64,000 nucleotides of DNA from Planctomycetaceae bacterium (GTDB taxonomy: Bacteria; Planctomycetota; Planctomycetia; Pirellulales; Pirellulaceae): contig JAEUIQ010000047.1 in assembly GCA_016794985.1 (NCBI GenBank), forward strand, positions 62,001 through 126,000, read 5' to 3'. The translations under genes were made by a program, and so were the position numbers. Below, one piece after another: positions 17,987-26,759 of this stretch. Within the stretch, counting starts at the first letter, position 1, and each line of letters starts with the position of its first letter. The notes beneath the pieces are model-generated. The model was not told the DNA's origin, searched no databases, and saw only the letters and a list, made by a program, of their open reading frames with translations.

Positions 17987-20025
17987 CACTCGATGCGATT
18001 TCGTTGGGTTCATTCGCCCTGGGCGCGGTCACATTGGGCGGGCCGTGGGGATGGCTGGGGTGGGCGGTTCTGGCATGCGTACCAGTCCTAATTTTTTTGC
18101 TGTATTTCTTGAAGCTGCGTCGTTCGCGACTGGAAGTTCCAAGCACGTTTCTCTGGAAGCGTTCGATTGAAGATTTACAGGTCAACTCATTGTGGCAACG
18201 CTTGCGTTCGACGCTGTTGCTGTGGTTGCAACTGGCAATCGCTATTTTGCTCTTGTTGTCGATGCTGCCGATCGGATGTCAGTCGGATCAACGGGTCGGA
18301 CAGCGCCACATCTTCTTGTTGGACACATCCGCCAGCATGGCCGCGCGCGAAGGTGAATCGACGCGATTCGAACTTGCGAAGCAACAGATTGATGCTCAAC
18401 TGTCACAATTGCGAGAAATCGATCTCGCCATGTTGATGACCAGCGACGACCAAGCGCAAATTCGGCAAGCCTACACAAGCGATTCGGCACTTTTACGGCG
18501 CAAGTTGCAAGACGTCACGGTTCGACCGCGTTTGACGAAGTTTGATGACGCCTTGATCGCCGCCACTGCGTTGGCCAATCCTAGCCACGTGCGTGATGCA
18601 GGGGATCAGTTGACCTCAGAACAAGTAGCGAACGAACTACAGAAGAATCGAGCGACGCTGCACATGTATAGCGATGGTGGATTTCCGCCCATCAAAGATA
18701 CAGACTTGGGCGAATTGGTCGTCAACTTTGTCCCAACTGGGGGAGCCAATTCAAACAACTTGGCAATCACGACGTTTAATGCCCAATGGAATGAGAAGAA
18801 TCGGGGCTCGATTGATTTGTTCGCCAGAATAGAGAACTTTTCCGAAGCTCCAGTTCCGATTGATGTGGAGTTACGACGGAATGGAGAGATCATCGACGTG
18901 GTGCGGCGCGAGGCCGTGGAGCCCCGAGCCGCTCTGTCTTTGGATTTCCAAGATACATTGCCCGCCCAACAAGACTCGGTGACCGAATATCAACTCAAGA
19001 TCGTCGGCAGTGACGATTTATTGCTCGATGACACGGCTCATTCCGTTGTTAATCCAGGTCGTCGGCCCCAAGTTATGTTGGTCACGTCCGGCAATCCGGG
19101 ATTGGAAGCGGTTCTGTCCACGACGTTGATTGCGGAAGGCTTGGAACTATTGGTTCAATCGCCAGAGTTCTTGGAAACGGATGCGTATCAAGCCATGGTG
19201 GATCAACCATTGTTTGATTTGGTGGTGTTTGATCGAGTTTCACCCAAAAAATTGCCCATGGCGAATACGATGTCGTGGGGAGCAGCCCCATCTTCAGATT
19301 GGCAATTGACGCCATTGACACCGCCCGTCTTCGTGTTGTTTGGCAACAACACGCATCCTTTGACATTAAACTTGAATCTGGACACGTTGGCCTTTTTGAA
19401 GGCGTCCGGTGTTAAAGGTCCGCCGGCCACCGTGGATCTGCTGACGGCGAATGACGGTGTGTTGATTGCGGTTGGCCCACGGGTGGGATTTCAGGACTTG
19501 GTGCTTGGTTTTACTTTGACGGACGAAGAAAATGGAGTTCGCTTTCCTGTCACGGATTGGCCGGGAAGGATCAGCTTCCCCGTTTTTATGTTCAAGACGT
19601 TGGAGTACCTGGGAAGACTCGGGCAAAAAGAAATTGCTTCTTCGGTTCGTCCCGGACAAGTATTGCGATTTCGACTGGAATCGGAAGAGACCGAGCTGAA
19701 GGTCGTTTCGCCCGGCGGAAAAGAGGCCCGCGTGAACAAGTTGACTGACGGCGGCTTTGTTTTTTCGGGAACGGACGAACTTGGGATCTACCGAGTTATC
19801 GGCAAAGACGAAAAGCATGTTCGAAGTTTTGCGGTCAGTCTTTCGGATCGTCGCGAAAGTGATCTTGCCGTCAAATCACAAACAATGGTCGGTGACTCGG
19901 CGGTCACCGCGACGACCGAGAGCAAGATTCAAGGCGATAGCAAGAGTTGGCGATATCTACTGCTGTTGGCACTCGGTGTGTTGTGTTTGGAATGGATCGT
20001 CTACAACCGGCGCATCCTGATGTGA
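17983..20025 (+). CDS. BatA-like membrane protein with VWA domain
   Basis: 680 residues from the ATG that overlaps the DUF58 stop (ATGA); the open frame runs further upstream but that part is out of context. The N-terminus has the aerotolerance-regulator (BatA) form: WLGWAVLACVPVLIFLLYFL, then LKLRRSRLEVPSTFLWKRS, then a second helix LLLWLQLAIAILLLLSML. A VWA domain with MIDAS LLDTSASMAA follows, then an Ig-like exported segment. A final helix is near the C-terminus (YLLLLALGVLCLEWIVY). It is the fourth gene of the VWA-MoxR-DUF58 operon. Confidence 0.9.
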   Translation: MTLDAISLGSFALGAVTLGGPWGWLGWAVLACVPVLIFLLYFLKLRRSRLEVPSTFLWKRSIEDLQVNSLWQRLRSTLLLWLQLAIAILLLLSMLPIGCQSDQRVGQRHIFLLDTSASMAAREGESTRFELAKQQIDAQLSQLREIDLAMLMTSDDQAQIRQAYTSDSALLRRKLQDVTVRPRLTKFDDALIAATALANPSHVRDAGDQLTSEQVANELQKNRATLHMYSDGGFPPIKDTDLGELVVNFVPTGGANSNNLAITTFNAQWNEKNRGSIDLFARIENFSEAPVPIDVELRRNGEIIDVVRREAVEPRAALSLDFQDTLPAQQDSVTEYQLKIVGSDDLLLDDTAHSVVNPGRRPQVMLVTSGNPGLEAVLSTTLIAEGLELLVQSPEFLETDAYQAMVDQPLFDLVVFDRVSPKKLPMANTMSWGAAPSSDWQLTPLTPPVFVLFGNNTHPLTLNLNLDTLAFLKASGVKGPPATVDLLTANDGVLIAVGPRVGFQDLVLGFTLTDEENGVRFPVTDWPGRISFPVFMFKTLEYLGRLGQKEIASSVRPGQVLRFRLESEETELKVVSPGGKEARVNKLTDGGFVFSGTDELGIYRVIGKDEKHVRSFAVSLSDRRESDLAVKSQTMVGDSAVTATTESKIQGDSKSWRYLLLLALGVLCLEWIVYNRRILM

Positions 20026-20044
20026 TGTTTGGAAAGTTGAATTG

Positions 20045-21163
20045 ATGTTTCACGCTGTCATCATGGCTGGTGGTTCAGGGACTCGTTTTTGGCCTGCAAG
20101 TCGGGCGATGTTTCCGAAACAGTTTTTGCGACTTGGAGGAGACCGAAGTTTAATCCAAGCCACGGTCGATCGAATTCAGGGACTCATTCCGCACGAGCGG
20201 ACGCAGATTGTGACCAACCAGCAGTTGGTCGGCTTGGTTCGCGAGCAGTTGCCGGAACTGCCGCTGGCGTGCGTCTTGGGTGAGCCATGCAAACGAGACA
20301 CGGCGCCTTGTATCGCGCTGGCGGCGGGATTGGCTTATCGCCAAGATCCGGATGCAATTCAAGTCGTGATGCCATCGGATCATGTGATCCAGACCGATGC
20401 CGACTTTCAAGCGGGACTACGATTGGCCGAAAGATTGGTATTGGATCGCCCGGAACGAATTGTGACCTTCGGCATTCGTCCGACGTATCCTGCAACGGCG
20501 TTTGGATATATTCAGCAAGACCCTTCGCGTCCGGTGGAGCCTTCCCCCGCTGCCAATGTGGGGAACCACACTCCGTCATTGCCCCGTGTGGTTCCAACGG
20601 CAGTACAACAGTTCCGCGAAAAACCGACATTGGAAGTGGCCCAAGAGTTTCTCCGTTCGGGTCAATACTTGTGGAACGCCGGAATCTTTGTCTGGAGAGC
20701 GAAGACGATATTGGACGCGATTCGTCGTTACGCTGGGGAGATCATGGGCCCCATCGACAAGATTGTGGCAGCGGCTGACAGTACGGACTTCCCGACCGTC
20801 TTGGCGGAACAGTTTCCCTTGATTCAGGGCCGCAGTATTGACTACGCGGTTATGGAAAAGTACCCGGAAGTCGTGGTCGTTCCGGCTCCATTCGCCTGGG
20901 ATGATGTGGGGAATTGGAATAGCTTGGCGCGGTTGGTGCCGGCCGACACAGAAGGCAATCATGTGGTCGGCGAACATTTATCACTCGATTCGACCAATTG
21001 TGTGGTGCAATCTTCGGGAAACCACTTGGTCGTCTTGGCCGGCGTTTCGAATTTGGTCGTCGTGCAAACCGACGATGCGACATTGATCGCCAACCGCGAT
21101 CAGGAAGAACTGGTGCGAAAAATTGTCCCCGCTCTGCAATCTCGGCGTCAAGATTTGGTTTAA
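20045..21163 (+). CDS. manC: Mannose-1-phosphate guanylyltransferase
   Basis: 372 residues. The nucleotidyltransferase signature is at the N-terminus (IMAGGSGTRFWPASR), followed by FPKQFLRLGG. Other family motifs are VMPSDHVI, FGIRPTYPATAFGYIQ, FREKPT, WNAGIFVWRA, and SIDYAVMEK with APFAWDDVGNW. It makes GDP-mannose from mannose-1-phosphate and GTP. The C-terminal isomerase half of bifunctional ManC enzymes is absent. The ATG at 20045 lies 19 bases after the BatA-like gene. It meets the glycosyltransferase operon tail to tail and probably feeds it with GDP-mannose. Confidence 0.92.
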   Translation: MFHAVIMAGGSGTRFWPASRAMFPKQFLRLGGDRSLIQATVDRIQGLIPHERTQIVTNQQLVGLVREQLPELPLACVLGEPCKRDTAPCIALAAGLAYRQDPDAIQVVMPSDHVIQTDADFQAGLRLAERLVLDRPERIVTFGIRPTYPATAFGYIQQDPSRPVEPSPAANVGNHTPSLPRVVPTAVQQFREKPTLEVAQEFLRSGQYLWNAGIFVWRAKTILDAIRRYAGEIMGPIDKIVAAADSTDFPTVLAEQFPLIQGRSIDYAVMEKYPEVVVVPAPFAWDDVGNWNSLARLVPADTEGNHVVGEHLSLDSTNCVVQSSGNHLVVLAGVSNLVVVQTDDATLIANRDQEELVRKIVPALQSRRQDLV

Positions 21164-22060
21164 TCAGTCAAGAGTCGTGGCCTGCCATTCCTGAAACATG
21201 GCGAGTTTGATCCAATGTTGCAGCCAAATCGACGATGGCCCTGTCCAACGCGTCCACTGCCATCCTAACCAATGGTGACGCACGGCTTGGGCTAATTCAC
21301 GTTTTGACATGATTGGTTGCCGACCGCGCCAGGTTTGGACACGCGCTTGGCCCGCAAAATACTTGGAAATATACTCCAAGGTGGCTCGATGGGCCGGGAT
21401 AAGATGTTGCACTTTGGCAGTGGGAACCCATCGTCCAAGATGGCCGGATTGCACCAGACGCAACAGAAAATCCCGTTCATCTTCACCAACGACTCCCGAT
21501 CCCGATCGACCGAGTCGCGTATCAAACGGGAACTGGCGACAAAGTTCGCGACGTACGGCAAAGTTGGCTCCGTACGGGAGGCGGTTCGAGTCCATTTCGA
21601 CCGGGGTGGGACCCAGATCACGAGCGGCGAAACAACCTGACAAAGTCTGCCAGTTTTCCCGGATCCAACGCGGCGGGGGCGTTAAAAACTGTGGCTCGAT
21701 GGGGCCACCCCAAAACGAGTGATTCGTGAGTCGTTCGATCTCGTTTCGATATTGCTTCAGCCACTGCGCATCGAACAGAACATCATCATCCGTCCAAAGA
21801 ATAATCTCACCTTGCGCCGTGGTCGCCGCTCGATTACGGGCAAAACAATGTCCTTGCTGTGGTTCATTGATGACGGTTAATGGCAGTCGCGCGGCGTACT
21901 CTTCCAATATCGCGGGTGTTCGGTCTGTCGAGTTGTTGTTCACGACGACGACTTCCACGTCGGAAGCGGTCACACCATCGACCGAAGCCAACGAATCCAA
22001 AGTTTGGTGTAACAGTTCCGCTCGATTGTACGTGCAGATCGCAATCGAGTACCGAATCAT
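21164..22060 (-). CDS. Family 2 glycosyltransferase
   Basis: 298 residues with a GT-A fold: SIAICTYNRAELLHQTLDSL at the start, VVVNNNSTDRT, the metal-binding ILWTDDDVLFDAQWL (DxD type) and GEDERDFLLRL. It has no membrane helix. Donor and acceptor cannot be read. Its ATG overlaps the stop of the next glycosyltransferase by four bases (ATGA), so the two are coupled. It is the last gene of a four-gene glycan operon and abuts manC, which is convergent. Confidence 0.9.
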   Translation of the reverse strand: MIRYSIAICTYNRAELLHQTLDSLASVDGVTASDVEVVVVNNNSTDRTPAILEEYAARLPLTVINEPQQGHCFARNRAATTAQGEIILWTDDDVLFDAQWLKQYRNEIERLTNHSFWGGPIEPQFLTPPPRWIRENWQTLSGCFAARDLGPTPVEMDSNRLPYGANFAVRRELCRQFPFDTRLGRSGSGVVGEDERDFLLRLVQSGHLGRWVPTAKVQHLIPAHRATLEYISKYFAGQARVQTWRGRQPIMSKRELAQAVRHHWLGWQWTRWTGPSSIWLQHWIKLAMFQEWQATTLD

Positions 22061-23187
22061 TTGCTGGCTCGTTGGATCAAACGTTCGGCCAAATCTTTTT
22101 CGGGTGATTGGGGATACCGTTCCCCAATATGCCGTTTGGCCAAACTTCCCATCACTTGAAGTTGTTCTTTGACGTTGTAGGCAGCCCGCAAGGCTGCTCC
22201 CACCAATTCAACAGTGGCAGCGGGGGCAATAAACCCAGTGGCACCGTGATCTACCAATTCCCGATTGCGACCCGTATCCGTAGCGATCACCACTCGTCCC
22301 GCGCGCATCGCTTCGACCACGACCAACGCGGCCCCTTCGTAGCGGGAAGCCAGAACCAACGCATGATTCTGCGACCAAATCTCCGACACCTCACTGTAGC
22401 CTTCAATCCGAAAACGGTCCGGTGTGGGACTGTTGGCGATCAGCGCCTCCAATTGCCGCAAGTTTCCCTGATTGCTTCCATAAAAGCTTACACGCCAAGC
22501 GCGTGGTTGCCATTCGGGTTGGGAAAGCGCACGAACAATCAGATCTTGCCCTTTGGATTGAAAATGAATTCGTCCGACGCACGCGAGCTTGAGTTCGTTC
22601 GACTGGGGCCATGCCAATTCCGAATCGACTTCGATCTTGGATGGATTGTCTATTTGCGCCACATTCTTCAAACGCAGGCCAAGATTGACTTCCAACTTCT
22701 CGCGGTTTTCTTGGGAAACTACCAAGACTTGATCAGCATTTCCATACCAAGCTTGGAATTGATCCATGGCGTTTTCGTTGATGAAAGCATGATCGCTCGC
22801 GCACTGTACATTAATCGAGTAGGGAATTCCCAACTCGTGGCAGGCCTGAGCCACGGGTAAACGGTCGGGATGGTAACCAATCGTGATCAGAACGTAATCC
22901 GGGCGATGTTCGAGCAGCCATTTACGAGCATCGACAAGTGGATCGGCCGGAACCTCGTATCTTCCACCCCACCAGTGGCGCAAGCTTCGATTAGGAAATT
23001 CCCGAAAATGAATCGACGCACCGCGTTCACGCAGGCGTTCCAAAGGCGCGATTTGCTTGGTCCACTGGCGATAATTGACACAGACGGAGAACTTACGATT
23101 GATTAGGATGTTTGCGGTGCGCTGCCAAAGCTCCTCACTGCCGCCCCAGGGCATTCCAGTCATGCACGAATAAAATCCAAACTTCAC
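22057..23187 (-). CDS. Glycosyltransferase, GT-B fold (family 4 type)
   Basis: 376 residues. The N-terminal domain starts MKFGFYSCMTGMPWGGSEEL with the GGSE loop. The C-terminal donor domain has LACVGRIHFQSKGQDLIVRAL and the E-x7-E type signature EGAALVVVEAMRAGRVVIATD, followed by VDHGATGFI. It transfers a sugar from a nucleotide donor. It is followed by the family 2 enzyme with a 4-base overlap and preceded by the sulfotransferase by 17 bases. Confidence 0.9.
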   Translation of the reverse strand: MKFGFYSCMTGMPWGGSEELWQRTANILINRKFSVCVNYRQWTKQIAPLERLRERGASIHFREFPNRSLRHWWGGRYEVPADPLVDARKWLLEHRPDYVLITIGYHPDRLPVAQACHELGIPYSINVQCASDHAFINENAMDQFQAWYGNADQVLVVSQENREKLEVNLGLRLKNVAQIDNPSKIEVDSELAWPQSNELKLACVGRIHFQSKGQDLIVRALSQPEWQPRAWRVSFYGSNQGNLRQLEALIANSPTPDRFRIEGYSEVSEIWSQNHALVLASRYEGAALVVVEAMRAGRVVIATDTGRNRELVDHGATGFIAPAATVELVGAALRAAYNVKEQLQVMGSLAKRHIGERYPQSPEKDLAERLIQRASK

Positions 23188-23204
23188 GCAGGAGCTCCTG
23201 GGCG

Positions 23205-23936
23205 CTAGGTATCTCGATAAGTTTCAAGGGCAAACTGATAGATTTCGTACAACAGCGGATGGTTGTGGTAGAACCACTTTCGCAAACTCTCCGGTACTTC
23301 TTCATCATACTTGGACACATTTCGCAACGGCATCTCGATCGGAGGTTTGCCGAGCTTCCGGCGCAGGCAATCGATCGAAGTGGCCATATCTTCGAAAATA
23401 CCGATATAAACGAACCTTGCCGCCAACGATTCCCGCAAACGGTAAAGTGTCAGATCCTGCGGCAAATGGTCGTACAACCAAATGGGATGCTCGTGGACAT
23501 AAGTCTCCAGGTTCGGGTAGTAACTGCAGAAATCGATGGCGTTGCCTTCATGGAAAAATTTTCCCGCCTGCGCCTTGCCTTTGGCAAAAAAGTACATGGA
23601 CACCACAATATCAAAAGGATCGCGAAAAATGGTCACGTACTGTTGTATTTCGGGATAAAAATATGGCAGACCATAGCCGCGCCGATGGTCAAAGTGGGCA
23701 TGAATGCATTGGACGTTGCGATCCCATTGGCCGGTGGCGTCCCGTGTTGCCACATGTTGCATAGGCAGTCCGCGCCGATCATCCGTGAACGTGTGATAGT
23801 AGTGCCCCCGAAACCAATGTCGCAACACACGCACAATACTTGTCCCAGCACACTTCGGGATGTGCGTAAAGATAAGTGGCTGCTGTGGATCGTATTTCCG
23901 CATGGGAGTCTGTTTAGTTGCGTAAAGCATGATCAT
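23205..23936 (-). CDS. Sulfotransferase family protein (2-O-sulfotransferase-like)
   Basis: 243 residues. The PAPS 5'-phosphosulfate loop is FTHIPKCAGTSIVRVLRHW, the histidine-bearing strand NVQCIHAHFDHRRGYGLP follows, and the 3'-phosphate strand-helix is FRDPFDIVVSMYFF. This matches bacterial relatives of heparan 2-O-sulfotransferases, which move sulfate from PAPS to a sugar hydroxyl. Its ATG overlaps the stop of the upstream gene by ATGA. It is embedded among glycosyltransferases, so the product is probably a sulfated glycan. Confidence 0.9.
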   Translation of the reverse strand: MIMLYATKQTPMRKYDPQQPLIFTHIPKCAGTSIVRVLRHWFRGHYYHTFTDDRRGLPMQHVATRDATGQWDRNVQCIHAHFDHRRGYGLPYFYPEIQQYVTIFRDPFDIVVSMYFFAKGKAQAGKFFHEGNAIDFCSYYPNLETYVHEHPIWLYDHLPQDLTLYRLRESLAARFVYIGIFEDMATSIDCLRRKLGKPPIEMPLRNVSKYDEEVPESLRKWFYHNHPLLYEIYQFALETYRDT

Positions 23937-25615
23937 GATTTAGGTTTGTGAAGTTCATCCCATTTCGATTTAAGTGTTGTGTACGCATCTCGGATTTGGT
24001 GATAGTGGGTTCGCAGTTCATTGATCCGCTCTTGCTTGCGTTTACCTTCGGTGTTTGCTTCGATCAATTGTTCGTGAGCTTTGGCCTTTCCCGCGGCCAA
24101 TTCGGCAGCTCGTTGCTGCAATAATTCACATTCGGAATTTCGCCGTTCCAACTGCACCTTCATCTGCAATTGGCGTTCCTGCAGTTCCGACAGAGTGGTT
24201 TGCAGATGATCAATGACGCGCCGCTTGTCATCTAAAGCCGTTTCATACGCTTGAACTGCCTGCTGATGAACATCGGCAAGTTTCTGATGGGCCTCGGAAA
24301 GATAATGCAGTTGCCGGCGTTCTTCCGAGTATTCTCTCGCTCGCAGCACGGCAGCGGAAACTTCAGTTAGTTCCCACAATGTCGATTGTTCGACTTGCGT
24401 CTTCTCCAACCACCCCCGTCGCTCCGGAAGTAACCTCTCCCAATCACAAGCCGGTCGCAACCGGATGTCGTCTGCCGGGAGAATTTGGTCGGGAAATTGA
24501 ACGGGCCGTTTCATTTGGCGGTGTCGAGCGGCAATTTGGGCCATTGCAACCACGAGTCTTACCATTCGCTCGCCCGCTGAGGCGTGGCAATACAACTGCT
24601 CCCGCAAGTTTTGCTGCTGATACTGAAGTCGCTCCGCAGATGGATTGAACAGTTCATCAAGCACGGATGCCACTTGCGAAATAGCGGAAATCTGCCACGC
24701 CGCCGGGACGTACAATGGCAGATTAGAGAAATTCAAGACGGCCGTTGGACGATGCGCAAGGCTCGCTTCCAATTGCAGCGTCGAAGGAGTTGTGATCACC
24801 GCGTTGGCTTGCTCGATTTCGGTTGCAAGTTCACCAATCGAGCACTCTGCCGGCTCAAGCCGCAAATGCTCACGGATTCGTTCAGCAACCCGCCAGCGTA
24901 TTGTCACCCGCCGCGTTTCCACCTGTGGCGGATTCTGCAACAGAAACTGATGCAACCCGGAAAACTGGGCCAATACGGCTTCCCATTGTGATTCGGAAAA
25001 CGCGGGGGTCCGCGCTGAGCAAATCAGTAAAGTGGAGTTCGAACCCAGTGACGCAGACCGTGTGCTGCCCGCAACATGGTCCGCTTCATCCCACCATCCG
25101 AAGCGGCGCGTCTGAGCATCCAATCGAGGCAAGCCGACCGTTTCACAGCGTCCGACATTTCCCCATGACTCCCAAAGTCTCGATTGAGCCCTTCCAATCG
25201 TGGCGATCTTATGGGCCATTGCAGGCTGCATCAGGCTCCCGGCGGGAATCGTGGGATTCTGCCAACTGTTACGGTACTCGGCGATCCCATCCGCCAATAC
25301 CAAAACTCCGCGATCACGCTCGATCATCGTCCGCCGGAGAATCGCTAACTCATCCCATCGGTAGTGATTGTGTGTGACCAATAGATCCACTTCCGAGGAA
25401 ATGGGTTGTTCCACCTCATAGTCGGCGATCACTCGCACCTCGACATGATTCGCCACTTGATCGATCCATGGCGCGTACAATGGCGACTCTCTCGCTTCGC
25501 GCCAGAGAATTCCCACAACGGGGCGATGACATGAGTTCGATGGATTTGGTAATTCAGTTGTCACGATGTTTGCTCGGATCAATTCCTCATTCGTTGCGTC
25601 ACTTGCGCCGGACAC
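23933..25615 (-). CDS. Glycosyltransferase-like protein with C-terminal coiled coil
   Basis: 560 residues. About residues 30-375 look like a divergent GT-B fold: PVVGILWREARESPLYAPW, VDLLVTHNHYRW, TTPSTLQLEASLAHRPTAVL (a donor-domain-like loop) and a C-terminal helix pair. Residues 430-560 are a long heptad-rich coiled coil (AVQAYETALDDKRRVIDHL, ELQERQLQMKVQLERRNSE, ERINELRTHYHQIRDAY). It is the first gene of the glycan operon and is coupled by ATGA to the sulfotransferase. The catalytic motif is not clear, so the transferase label is an inference. The coiled coil may organise the pathway enzymes. Confidence 0.6.
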   Translation of the reverse strand: MSGASDATNEELIRANIVTTELPNPSNSCHRPVVGILWREARESPLYAPWIDQVANHVEVRVIADYEVEQPISSEVDLLVTHNHYRWDELAILRRTMIERDRGVLVLADGIAEYRNSWQNPTIPAGSLMQPAMAHKIATIGRAQSRLWESWGNVGRCETVGLPRLDAQTRRFGWWDEADHVAGSTRSASLGSNSTLLICSARTPAFSESQWEAVLAQFSGLHQFLLQNPPQVETRRVTIRWRVAERIREHLRLEPAECSIGELATEIEQANAVITTPSTLQLEASLAHRPTAVLNFSNLPLYVPAAWQISAISQVASVLDELFNPSAERLQYQQQNLREQLYCHASAGERMVRLVVAMAQIAARHRQMKRPVQFPDQILPADDIRLRPACDWERLLPERRGWLEKTQVEQSTLWELTEVSAAVLRAREYSEERRQLHYLSEAHQKLADVHQQAVQAYETALDDKRRVIDHLQTTLSELQERQLQMKVQLERRNSECELLQQRAAELAAGKAKAHEQLIEANTEGKRKQERINELRTHYHQIRDAYTTLKSKWDELHKPKS

Positions 25616-25787
25616 CCCTCAAGGATCCAACAACTTTTGCGGCACTTATTCTAGTTCAACGGGCCGCTGGAAAAATGGGGTAGCGCAGCTCACCAAACGA
25701 CCGTACCAATCCTAGGCCGACTTCCTGTCGCGCGTTTACCAGAACGATCACAGCCGCACATTTGTCCGAGTATCATCCCGAATCGGC

Positions 25788-26759
25788 TTAAGCCAACCTT
25801 GCTCGAACCAAGTCGTGAAAGTGCACCATCCCTACGATGCGGTGGCCGTCGACCACTGGCAAAACCGTCACACGACAAGACTCCATCATGGCTAACGCCG
25901 CTGCCGCCAAACCTCCCGGAGAACAAGTCCGCGGATTGCTTGTCATAAACTCTTCGACTGGTTTGTCTAACGGGTTCTCGAACTTTTGAACCGTTCTGCG
26001 AATGTCGCCGTCGGTAATTAGTCCCAAGAGCTGACCGGTAGACGCAGCAATCATGGTTGCACCCAGCGATTTCTTTGTCATTTCGATGATGGCGTCACGC
26101 AGGGTCGCGTTTGCTGGTACGATCGGCACTTCAGACCCAGTATGCATCAACTCCGCCACACGAACTCTCAACTTGCGTCCCAGACTTCCGCCAGGGTGCA
26201 ACCGCGAAAAATCCTCGATGGAAAACCCGCGTTTTTGCATGACAACGATTGCCAAAGCATCGCAAACGGCCATCGCGGCAGTCGTGCTGCAAGTTGGCAC
26301 CGGCCATTGGTCAATAGCCTCCTGTGGGACACGAATGTCCAACACAACCGAGGCGACTTTCGTCAACGAGTTGTCGTTTTGTTGAGTGAACGCAATCACC
26401 GAGACATCCCACGGACGCACGGTTTCGACCACTCGAAGGACCTCGTCCGTTTCCCCGGAATACGATAAGGCAAAGACTAGATCTTTGGCGGTGATCATAC
26501 CGAGATCACCGTGCAGGGCCTCGGCAGGCTGCACGAACATCGCCGGACTACCTAAACTGGCAAATGTCGCTGCCGCTTTTCTTCCGACGGCTCCCATCTT
26601 GCCCATTCCAACAAAGACGCAGCGACCATTGCAGTTATGGACGAGTTCAACCGCACGTCCAATCGCCATGCCGTCGATCTGGTGGGACAGATGAACGATC
26701 GCGTTGGCCTCTCGTTGCAAAACATCCTGAAATGTTTGGCGGTCCGACTCATTGATCAT
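25788..26759 (-). CDS. kpsF: Arabinose-5-phosphate isomerase, KpsF/GutQ family
   Basis: 323 residues from the ATG that overlaps the stop of the upstream kinase gene (ATGA). The SIS domain at about 40-175 has VFVGMGKMGAVGRKAAATFA and ALSYSGETDEVLRVVE. Two CBS domains at about 200-320 follow (ELMHTGSEVPIVPANATLRD, GLITDGDIRRTV, VTVLPVVDGHRIVGMVHFHD). The family converts ribulose-5-phosphate to arabinose-5-phosphate for Kdo and related sugars. Next to glycan genes on one side and a sensor kinase on the other, it may be expressed under the kinase operon's control. Confidence 0.92.
   Translation of the reverse strand: MINESDRQTFQDVLQREANAIVHLSHQIDGMAIGRAVELVHNCNGRCVFVGMGKMGAVGRKAAATFASLGSPAMFVQPAEALHGDLGMITAKDLVFALSYSGETDEVLRVVETVRPWDVSVIAFTQQNDNSLTKVASVVLDIRVPQEAIDQWPVPTCSTTAAMAVCDALAIVVMQKRGFSIEDFSRLHPGGSLGRKLRVRVAELMHTGSEVPIVPANATLRDAIIEMTKKSLGATMIAASTGQLLGLITDGDIRRTVQKFENPLDKPVEEFMTSNPRTCSPGGLAAAALAMMESCRVTVLPVVDGHRIVGMVHFHDLVRARLA

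Noticed and set aside
23112-23951. Plus-strand open frame of about 279 codons opposite the sulfotransferase
   Set aside because: It covers the PAPS-binding motifs of the real gene on the other strand and has no fold of its own.
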